Assembly (NCBI GenBank): GCA_947174945.1
Contig: CAMWKZ010000003.1
Span: 30,822-94,821, forward strand
Direction: 5' to 3'
Length of the DNA: 64,000 bases
Origin: an uncultured Prevotellaceae bacterium
GTDB taxonomy: Bacteria > Bacteroidota > Bacteroidia > Bacteroidales > Bacteroidaceae
The translations under genes and the position numbers were made by a program. Shown piece by piece: positions 57,984 through 64,000 of this stretch; position 1 is the first letter of the stretch; each line of letters opens with the position of its first letter. The notes below the pieces were generated by a model. That model was not told the DNA's origin and made no database searches. It was given only the letters and a program-made list of their open reading frames with translations.

Positions 57984-58901
57984 ATGAAGAAGCTGGCACA
58001 AAACAAGATAGCCGAAAGCACCCTGACGCTGCCTTTCGTCACCCTGTATGCCGCAGGGATATGGCTGGCGCGTGGGCTTGTGCAGGCCGAATGGTGGTTT
58101 CAGGTGGCGTGCTTTGCCGCCACCGCGTTCCTGATGGCACAGCTTAACACCAAGCATTCGCTCATCCGCATCTACTCGCGCTTGGTGAGTTGCACGTTCA
58201 TGGTGCTCATGTGTTGTGCCAGCTTCCTCCTACCCTCCGCTGACGGAGCCGTGACCAGCCTGTTCTTAGTCCTGACATACTACCTGCTGTTCATGGGTTA
58301 TCAGGACAACACGAAGGTAGGAGTTGCCTACTACGCATTCCTGTCGATGGGCATGGCCAGCATGGGCTACGTACACGTTCTTTATCTGGTGCCCCTGCTG
58401 TGGCTGTTCATGCGAACCCACCTTGCCATGCTGTCGTGGCGCACGTGGGGAGCCTCTATTCTCGGACTGCTGACCCCCTATTGGTTTACGGGCTACTGGT
58501 TTGCCCAGCAACACGAGTTAGGCTCATTCTTCAACCATTTCAGGCCGCTGGCCGACTTCCAGCTCCCGCTTAACTTCTCGGCCATGACCGAAGGCCACTT
58601 GGCCGTGCTGGCACTGGTGGCCGTGCTCATAGTGATTGGCACCATCCACACGCTGCGCAAGGGCTACCACGATGGCGTGCGCACACGCACCTTCTATGCC
58701 ATCTTCATCTGGACCAATCTGGCGGCTTTCGTGCTCCTTGCCCTGCAGCCTCAGCACTGCGACCTGCTGCTGCGCGTCATTATCATCAACACCGCCCCGT
58801 TGACAGCCCACTTCTTCGCACTCACTTCCACCAAGCTCACCAACGTGGCATTCTTTGCACTGATAGCCGTCGCCCTCCTGCTGACGGCATATAACCTATG
58901 A
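57984..58901 (+). CDS. Conserved polytopic membrane protein, function unknown
   Basis: A 305-residue protein with about eight to nine hydrophobic segments, beginning at residues 15-35 and including LFLVLTYYLLFMG, VLYLVPLLWLFM, LAVLALVAVLIVIG and VAFFALIAVALLLTAY. No enzyme motif or domain was recognised. It starts directly after the purD stop and overlaps the YqaA/DedA-like gene by 4 bases, so the three genes form one transcript and are translationally coupled. The role could be in membrane-related transport or anchoring; nothing in the sequence decides this. Confidence 0.8.
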   Translation: MKKLAQNKIAESTLTLPFVTLYAAGIWLARGLVQAEWWFQVACFAATAFLMAQLNTKHSLIRIYSRLVSCTFMVLMCCASFLLPSADGAVTSLFLVLTYYLLFMGYQDNTKVGVAYYAFLSMGMASMGYVHVLYLVPLLWLFMRTHLAMLSWRTWGASILGLLTPYWFTGYWFAQQHELGSFFNHFRPLADFQLPLNFSAMTEGHLAVLALVAVLIVIGTIHTLRKGYHDGVRTRTFYAIFIWTNLAAFVLLALQPQHCDLLLRVIIINTAPLTAHFFALTSTKLTNVAFFALIAVALLLTAYNL

Positions 58902-59350
58902 CTTACATCATCTCTCTTCTAATCAGCTACGGCTACTGGGGAATGCTGGTCACCGCCTTCATTGCCGGTTCGTTCTTTCCGTTCTCCAGCGAGGCCGTCA
59001 TGACGGGACTGCTGGCTGCGGGGCTCGACCCGTGGGGGCTGATTGTCTACGGCACCGTGGGTAACGTGGCTGGCGGTATGTTCAACTACTTCGTGGGGCG
59101 CATGGGCCGACTGGAGTGGATTGAGCGCTATCTGCACGTCAAGCAGAAAGACCTCGACCGCGCCACCCAATTCATGGCTGGACGTGGTGCATGGATGGGC
59201 TTCTTTGCCTTCCTGCCCATTTTGGGCAGTGCCATCACCATCGTGCTGGGGCTGATGCGCGCCAACATCCCCATCTCGCTCACCAGTATCGCCATTGGCA
59301 AATTCCTGCGCTACGTGCTGCTTATCTATGGAGCCAGCCTGTTCTTTTAG
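58898..59350 (+). CDS. YqaA/DedA-family (SNARE-associated) membrane protein
   Basis: A 150-residue short DedA-like protein with four hydrophobic segments. The N-terminus (SYGYWGMLVTAFIAGSFFPF) and the loop NVAGGMFNYFVGRMGRLEWI are family features, and FFAFLPILGSAITIVLGLMR gives the second re-entrant half. DedA proteins are implicated in lipid flipping and membrane homeostasis; this short form resembles YqaA. It overlaps the upstream membrane gene by 4 bases. The family A 22-bp array follows its stop codon. Confidence 0.88.
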   Translation: MTYIISLLISYGYWGMLVTAFIAGSFFPFSSEAVMTGLLAAGLDPWGLIVYGTVGNVAGGMFNYFVGRMGRLEWIERYLHVKQKDLDRATQFMAGRGAWMGFFAFLPILGSAITIVLGLMRANIPISLTSIAIGKFLRYVLLIYGASLFF

Positions 59351-59353
59351 TGT

Positions 59354-59436
59354 ACGAACCGTTCCCTCTCGTGGAAAGAGCCGTTCTTTCCCGGGGTAAG
59401 ACCCGTTCTTTCCAACGGTAAGAGCCGTTCTTTCCA
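59354..59436 (+). repeat. 22-bp-phased array of family A, four direct units
   Basis: CCGTTC cores lie at 59359, 59381, 59403 and 59425, each exactly 22 bases apart. Units are AAAGAGCCGTTCTTTCC, TAAGACCCGTTCTTTCC and TAAGAGCCGTTCTTTCC, with a more degenerate first one and 5-base spacers. The flanked unit GGAAAGAGCCGTTCTTTCC is itself a 19-bp dyad. The array fills the space between the yqaA stop and the M64 peptidase start. Confidence 0.9.
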
Positions 59437-59449
59437 ACCCAAACATAAG

Positions 59450-60796
59450 ATGCAAATGAAAAAGAAAGCAATCATCATTATCGTATTACAGCTTTTCCTC
59501 ACCGGGAAAATCTGCGCCCAGCAGTTTAACGACGACTTCGAGAACCGCACACTGAGGCTCGATTACGTGTTTGCGGGCAGTAGCAATCAGCAAGACGTGT
59601 ATTTCACTCAGGCCTACGTCACCCCACAGTGGGCTGGTCGCAAAAGCCGACTGACGGAGGTGCCGCTTCGTGGTAACGGCCAGCTTGCCGTCAAAGACCA
59701 TGCAACGGGGCGGTTGCTCTATGTTCACACCTTCTCCACACTGTTTCAGGAGTGGGTAGCTGAGGAAGAGGCTACGCGCGTAAAACGAGCCTTTGAGACA
59801 AGCTATAACGTGCCGATGCCCCGTCGGACAGTTGACATCACCGTAACGCTGACCGACTTTCACAACCGCGTGCTGGCCGAACTCACCCATACCGTCGACC
59901 CCACTGACATCCTGATTCGCCCCATCGGCGACAATGGCATACCCCATCGCTACATCTGGAAGGCCGACGGCGAGCCCGACCTGACCAGTCGCATCGACCT
60001 TGCCATCGTGGCCGAGGGATATACCGAGGAGCAGATGGACAAGTTCTATGCAGACTGCCAGCGCGTTGTCGATGCGCTTTTTGCCCACGAGCCCTTCACG
60101 TCACTAAAAGACCGTTTCAACGTGGTAGCCGTGGCCAGCCCCTCACTCGACTCAGGGCCCAGCATCCCCCACAAGCAGCGTTGGAGCCGTACCGCCGTAG
60201 GCACCCACTACGACACGTTCTACAGCAACCGCTACCTGATGTCCCAAGAGATTCATCGCCTCTACGACGTACTCTCCGGCGTACCCTTTGAGCACATCAT
60301 CGTACTGACCAACAGCGACACCTATGGCGGCGGTGGCATCTACAACCAACTGCTGGTCACCACCAGCGACCATCCCACGTTCAGCCAAGTGCTCGTCCAC
60401 GAGTTTGGCCACTCCTATGCCGGCTTGGGCGACGAGTACTTCTATGACGACGGCTACCAGACCATCTACCCAGCCGACACAGAACCGTGGGAGCCCAACC
60501 TCACCACCCTTGTCGACTTCCCAAGCAAGTGGGCCGACATGGTGCCGTCATCCGTCCCCATTCCCACGCCCTCCGTTCCCGTCCCCGACTACCGCCACCT
60601 GAAGAACGACAAGGAGCGCAAACAACTGAACGAAGCAACCAAGCGCATAGGTGTCTTCGAAGGCGGCGGCTACCAGTCCAAAGGTGTCTACCGCCCCGCC
60701 CAAGAGTGTCGCATGAAAATCAACGAGGTAGAAGACTTCTGCCCCGTATGCCAGCGTGCCATCACCCGCATCACCGACTTCTACACCAGCCGGTAA
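59450..60796 (+). CDS. Secreted metallopeptidase, IgA-peptidase M64 family
   Basis: A 448-residue enzyme, with a second possible start two codons in (MKKKAIIII). A signal peptide ends near ICAQ. An N-terminal beta-domain (about 25-140) precedes the peptidase part. The zinc site is His317-Glu318-x2-His321 in VLVHEFGHSYAGLGDEYFYD, in the HExxHxxGxxDE form of the M64 family of Bacteroides and clostridial IgA proteases. Cysteines near the end (ECRMKINEVEDFCPVCQR) may form a disulfide or metal site. It likely digests immunoglobulin or another extracellular protein; the true substrate is unproven. Confidence 0.87.
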   Translation: MQMKKKAIIIIVLQLFLTGKICAQQFNDDFENRTLRLDYVFAGSSNQQDVYFTQAYVTPQWAGRKSRLTEVPLRGNGQLAVKDHATGRLLYVHTFSTLFQEWVAEEEATRVKRAFETSYNVPMPRRTVDITVTLTDFHNRVLAELTHTVDPTDILIRPIGDNGIPHRYIWKADGEPDLTSRIDLAIVAEGYTEEQMDKFYADCQRVVDALFAHEPFTSLKDRFNVVAVASPSLDSGPSIPHKQRWSRTAVGTHYDTFYSNRYLMSQEIHRLYDVLSGVPFEHIIVLTNSDTYGGGGIYNQLLVTTSDHPTFSQVLVHEFGHSYAGLGDEYFYDDGYQTIYPADTEPWEPNLTTLVDFPSKWADMVPSSVPIPTPSVPVPDYRHLKNDKERKQLNEATKRIGVFEGGGYQSKGVYRPAQECRMKINEVEDFCPVCQRAITRITDFYTSR

Positions 60797-60892
60797 ATTC
60801 CCCCACCCCTCCCTATTCAAAATATCCGAACTAAGAGCCGCATTTCCCCCAACGCAAATCCGTTGAATTTACAGGAAATAGCTATCCCCTCC

Positions 60893-61022
60893 CTCTCCAG
60901 TATCTCCTTGGGGTTGCTCCAGTATCTCTTTCGACATTAAACAGTATCTGTTTACTGGGGTAAACAGATACTAAAGCACCTCGAAACAGATACTCGAGCA
61001 ACCCCAAATAGATACTGGAGGA
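60893..61022. repeat. 22-bp-phased palindromic array of family C (three direct plus three inverted units)
   Basis: AGTATCT occurs at 60899, 60921 and 60943 (steps of 22); its complement AGATACT occurs at 60966, 60988 and 61010 (steps of 22). The centre step between the two halves is 23. The whole stretch of about 125 bp can fold back on itself; outer arms share GGGGTTGCTC and its complement GAGCAACCCC, inner arms share AAACAG. This resembles the period and inverted layout of families A and B, but the core words are different. Confidence 0.88.
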
Positions 61023-61254
61023 AAGAAAGTAGCACTTTAAACTTTGATAAGTACCACTTTTCACTTCGATTACCTGCACTTCTTAGTGCGAAAAGTACGC
61101 TCAATCTATCAGCACTAAATAATATCATTTGAATATACATTTTCTATTCCCACATCAAACTATAATAGCTTCTGCACAATAAACGTTTGCGTTTTTTAAC
61201 AGAAGGGGGCAAAGAATTTTCAATCTTTCAATCCTCAATATTCAACGTTTTTCG

Positions 61255-61262
61255 TACCTTTG
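61255..61262 (+). promoter_or_regulatory. -7 element of the C5 methylase-HaeII-AbiH operon
   Basis: TACCTTTG lies about 93 bases before the ATG at 61355. The leader of about 85 nucleotides is AT-rich. Confidence 0.65.
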
Positions 61263-61354
61263 CATTCAAAACTGACAAATTTCACAAATTACAAAATTCG
61301 AATTTGTTGGGCATTGATATTAAAAGACTAATTTGGAACAATAATTCAAAGTAT

Positions 61355-62299
61355 ATGAATTGGAAAACATTCCGTTTTATAGATTTGTTTGCTGGTATTG
61401 GAGGGATTCGTCTTGGGTTTGAATCAGCAGGGGGACATTGTGTGTTCTCTTCTGAGTTTGACGAGAATGCTTGTAGAACATACGAGGCTAACTTTGGGGA
61501 GCACCCTGCTGGTGACATAACAAAGATTGAGGCTAAGGATATACCAGACTTTGATATTTTACTTGGTGGTTTTCCTTGTCAAGCTTTCTCTATTATTGGG
61601 AAAAAAGAAGGATTTGAGAATGAAACATGTGGCACTCTGTTCTTTGAAATAGAAAGAATTCTTAAAGAAAAGATGCCTAAAGCATTTATGTTAGAAAATG
61701 TACGGAATTTAACCGCACACGATGGAGGAAAAACATTTAAAATAATTCAAAATCACTTGGAAGCATTGGGTTATACTGTTTATGCTAAGGTTCTTAATGC
61801 ATTGGATTATGGTGTTCCTCAGAAAAGAGAAAGAATCATTATCGTTGGATTCAAAGATAATGTGTTGTTTACATTCCCTGACCCTATTCCACCTTCAAAG
61901 AGGAAAAAACTTGTTGATATTTTGGAAACAGAGGTTTCTGATAAATATTATGTTAAAGATACTATTAGGGAATCAAGGCTCATGCGCCTCAAAAACCCTA
62001 CATATCCTAAGCCGTATATATCCCATGAAAATATGGCTGGCAGTATAACACCTCATCCATATTCGTCCTGTCTAAGAGCTGGTGCTTCTGCAAATTATAT
62101 TCTTATAAATGACGAGCGAAGACCGACCGAGCGTGAGATGTTAAGACTGCAAGGTTTCCCTGATAGTTTTAAGATTGTAGGTTCGTATGGGCATATTAAG
62201 CACCAAACAGGAAATTCCGTTGCAGTGCCAGTTATTGCCGCGGTGGCAAAACAAATGATTTCAACTTTAAAACAATACGAAGCAAGTACATTATCATGA
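61355..62299 (+). CDS. DNA (cytosine-5) methyltransferase, partner of HaeII-like endonuclease
   Basis: The ATG at 61355 (MNWKTFRFIDLFAGIGGIRL) is preferred because motif I begins at once; the product is 314 residues. Catalytic Cys75 lies in GGFPCQAFSIIGKK, ENVRN is motif VI, and QKRERIIIVGF is motif VIII. The target-recognition stretch is between about 170 and 260. The final motif X appears in HQTGNSVAVPVIAAVA. It is AT-rich relative to the flanks. Its stop overlaps the endonuclease start by ATGA. If the partner is of HaeII type, the methylated site would be RGCGCY (inference). Confidence 0.92.
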   Translation: MNWKTFRFIDLFAGIGGIRLGFESAGGHCVFSSEFDENACRTYEANFGEHPAGDITKIEAKDIPDFDILLGGFPCQAFSIIGKKEGFENETCGTLFFEIERILKEKMPKAFMLENVRNLTAHDGGKTFKIIQNHLEALGYTVYAKVLNALDYGVPQKRERIIIVGFKDNVLFTFPDPIPPSKRKKLVDILETEVSDKYYVKDTIRESRLMRLKNPTYPKPYISHENMAGSITPHPYSSCLRAGASANYILINDERRPTEREMLRLQGFPDSFKIVGSYGHIKHQTGNSVAVPVIAAVAKQMISTLKQYEASTLS

Positions 62300-63354
62300 T
62301 TACAATAGAGATTGCCAAAGAAGCGTTAGATACAATCATAAAAAAAGGGCGGGTACATTTATATAAGCCTATTCAAATAGCAGAGATTTTATATAGGAAT
62401 AGAGTCTATAAAGACATAGATTTATCCAATCTTGAAGATTATAGAACTCAAAGTAAGAAATGGCGTGATGAGGTTACCATACCATTAGTGGGACGAAAAT
62501 GTTCAAGTACGGCGCGGTTCCAAGATGATTTATTCAATGACAATGCGATTCCGCCTTCTGTCCTTGTAGTTCTAGGCGATGAAAACCGCAGGACAAAAGG
62601 TGCTGTTGAGGCATATATATACAATCAATTTACCAATAAGCATGGGCAGTTAAAATCGGCTTTGGATTATTGTCTTAATGCTACGACACAATCATTTCAA
62701 GTGCAGCAATTTATTGATTCTTTTTGGCAAGAACCAGGATTGAGGAGGAGCCTTGATAAGGTATATGAAATAATTGTATATTCTTTGTTTTCAACTTTGG
62801 TTGAGGCAATGAAACTTGAAATTACGATTACTATTAAGGAGGAAAGCTATTCGCTGATAAAAGAATTTGAAGATTTCTCCCGTAAAGTCATGTGCTTAGA
62901 CAGTTCAACACCGCAGTTTATGCAAGACGCAAAAGTTTATAGAGTTGGTGTTACGAATGCTGCTGACAGAGGACTGGATATGTATTCTAACTGGGGGCCA
63001 GCTATCCAAATTAAGCACTTAAGTTTGGATGTTTCTTTGGCAGAAGGTATTGTAAACAGCGTTTCAAGTGACAAAATTGTCATTGTATGTAAAGATGCGG
63101 AAAAAGATGTCATTGTTTCTTTGTTATCTCAAATCGGTTGGAGGAGTCATATTCAGAGTGTTGTAACGGAAAATGATTTAATAAACTGGTATGAGAAAGC
63201 ACTCCGAGGAAAATATTCAGGGCAATTAGGCGATAAGTTACTATACTGTTTAGCTCAAGAAATTGCAGAAGAATTTCCGTCTGTTGATAGCATTCCTGAC
63301 ATCATAAAGAATCGTCACTACGAAAAAATTAAAGACCCAAAGTGGAATAAATGA
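62296..63354 (+). CDS. Type II restriction endonuclease, HaeII-like family
   Basis: A 352-residue protein of the same size as HaeII. The N-terminus ALDTIIKKGRVHLYKPIQIA and the region VGVTNAADRGLDMYSN are remembered features of the HaeII family, which cuts RGCGCY. A PD-(D/E)XK-like core is seen with Asp228 in GLDMYSNWGP and a Gln238-x-Lys240 (AIQIKHLSLD) in place of the usual Glu-x-Lys. It overlaps the methylase upstream and AbiH downstream by ATGA each. Endonuclease identity is strong by context; the family name is from memory. Confidence 0.8.
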   Translation: MITIEIAKEALDTIIKKGRVHLYKPIQIAEILYRNRVYKDIDLSNLEDYRTQSKKWRDEVTIPLVGRKCSSTARFQDDLFNDNAIPPSVLVVLGDENRRTKGAVEAYIYNQFTNKHGQLKSALDYCLNATTQSFQVQQFIDSFWQEPGLRRSLDKVYEIIVYSLFSTLVEAMKLEITITIKEESYSLIKEFEDFSRKVMCLDSSTPQFMQDAKVYRVGVTNAADRGLDMYSNWGPAIQIKHLSLDVSLAEGIVNSVSSDKIVIVCKDAEKDVIVSLLSQIGWRSHIQSVVTENDLINWYEKALRGKYSGQLGDKLLYCLAQEIAEEFPSVDSIPDIIKNRHYEKIKDPKWNK

Positions 63355-64000
63355 TTAATCACAAGGAAATAACCATATATCAACCGTACATGGAAACATT
63401 AATCATATTAGGAAATGGCTTTGATTTGGATTTAGGCTGGAAAACATCATATAAAGATTTCTTTCAAGCTAAACAAAATAAATTTTATCAACTCTCTGAA
63501 CTATCATACATACAGAATATGATAGAGGATGAGCATTGGTACAATTTAGAGGGCTATTTGCGACAATGTATTGTACAAGTCAAACCAAATGATATTAAGA
63601 ATTTAAATACATTTTGGCTAATATGCAGTAATTTTATGTTGGATTATTTCACACACAACGCATCTAAATTCAAAACCAATTTTCAAAGTTGCGCTTATCA
63701 TTTTATGAAATCAATAAGAAATTCCGTTGTATATACCTTCAACTACACAAACCCGTTCAAAGAAGTAGGAATAGAAGAACCTGAAATTCATTTTATTCAT
63801 GGGAAACTAAATGGTGCTTTAAACGGCTCTCTACTAAAATTAGGTGTTGACACTGGAGTTATTAAAGAGAATAAGCTATCAAATGTTTCTTCCTTGCAAC
63901 CACTATTAAAGGCTTATTCAAATTCAGAGAAAGATAATTTCGTCGACAAGCTCAAAACATCAGATATAATAATAATTTATGGTCACTCTCTTTCAATAAC
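63351..64000 (+). CDS. AbiH-family abortive-infection protein, 3' end outside window
   Basis: The frame is open from the ATG at 63351, which overlaps the endonuclease stop by ATGA, to the window end; an in-frame ATG at 63390 is an alternative start. METLIILGNGFDLDLGWKTS, VVYTFNYTNPF, HFIHGKLNG and the late IIIYGHSLS are the conserved blocks of the AbiH phage-abortive-infection family. At least 216 residues are inside the window, so only the last third is missing. Coupling to the RM genes suggests a shared defence operon: the restriction enzyme first, AbiH as a second layer (inference). Confidence 0.88.
   Translation, partial: MINHKEITIYQPYMETLIILGNGFDLDLGWKTSYKDFFQAKQNKFYQLSELSYIQNMIEDEHWYNLEGYLRQCIVQVKPNDIKNLNTFWLICSNFMLDYFTHNASKFKTNFQSCAYHFMKSIRNSVVYTFNYTNPFKEVGIEEPEIHFIHGKLNGALNGSLLKLGVDTGVIKENKLSNVSSLQPLLKAYSNSEKDNFVDKLKTSDIIIIYGHSLSI

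Larger units (their letters stand above)
60797..61354. other. 558-bp intergenic region: CAGTATCT palindrome array and RM promoter
   Basis: No gene is supported. The left part holds the 22-bp-phased palindromic array at 60893-61022. From 61023 to 61250 the sequence is AT-rich with no recognisable unit. The RM -7 element follows at 61255-61262. In-frame codons before 61355 are unlikely to be translated. Confidence 0.7.

Noticed and set aside
59354..59436. CRISPR array
   Set aside because: Units are 17 bp with 5-base spacers and few copies; CRISPR repeats are 21-50 bp with spacers of 20-70 bp. No cas genes are present.

Overview
The window looks like a chromosomal segment of a saccharolytic member of the Bacteroidales, most likely Prevotellaceae. 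The evidence is: (1) repeated Bacteroidetes-type -7 promoter elements (TAnnTTTG) in front of many genes; (2) three core type IX secretion genes (porU, porV, sprA/sov) and a cargo-like protein with a C-terminal sorting tail; (3) several secreted glycan-degrading enzymes; (4) a meso-diaminopimelate dehydrogenase and a CusA/CzcA-type efflux system typical of gut or rumen Prevotella-like genomes. Species cannot be named from sequence reading alone. No rRNA, tRNA, transposase or CRISPR array was seen.

Layout. 1-5774: two secreted family-2 glycosidases (the first is cut by the window edge) in one operon. 5775-7792: two glycosyltransferases. 7858-9944: a type II restriction-modification pair (HindVP-like endonuclease plus C5 methylase). 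10096-10359: a 22-bp-phased repeat array. 10426-10893: guanine deaminase. 11002-11345: a free-standing structured RNA candidate with its own promoter and terminator. 11359-17154: ispF, porV, porU and an FAH-family gene on the minus strand. 17220-19823: a YD-repeat protein and a GH43 enzyme. 19818-23743: dacB-mscS-mutY-purN operon. 23802-25388: nadB. 25588-33550: ruvA-sprA operon. 33756-38512: ddh, a CotH-kinase/lamin-tail protein, and a CE15-like esterase. 38513-39095: dense repeat region. 39096-41402: ECF sigma factor module. 41487-43135: AT-rich defence/immunity islet (Abi_2, Imm11-like). 43212-48671: RND metal efflux operon. 48893-51682: LuxR-type regulator, DUF2807 protein and sensor kinase. 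51830-60796: housekeeping and peptidase genes (rRNA methylase, DPP IV, serB, purD, two membrane proteins, an M64 peptidase). 61355-64000: an AT-rich operon of C5 methylase, HaeII-like endonuclease and AbiH (cut by the window end).

The most unusual signal is not a gene. Seven intergenic arrays (10096-10359, 18256-18319, 25412-25576, 38941-39094, 48762-48849, 59354-59436, 60893-61022) are built on the same 22-bp period, although they belong to at least three unrelated sequence families. Units often contain a small dyad, and several arrays switch orientation inside, giving strong hairpins. One array lies inside the 5' end of the GH43 reading frame. I do not know a named element with this architecture. 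The second signal is the structured RNA candidate at about 11015-11345. The third is the tight linkage of restriction-modification to AbiH, with a second RM system and an Abi_2 gene elsewhere in the window.
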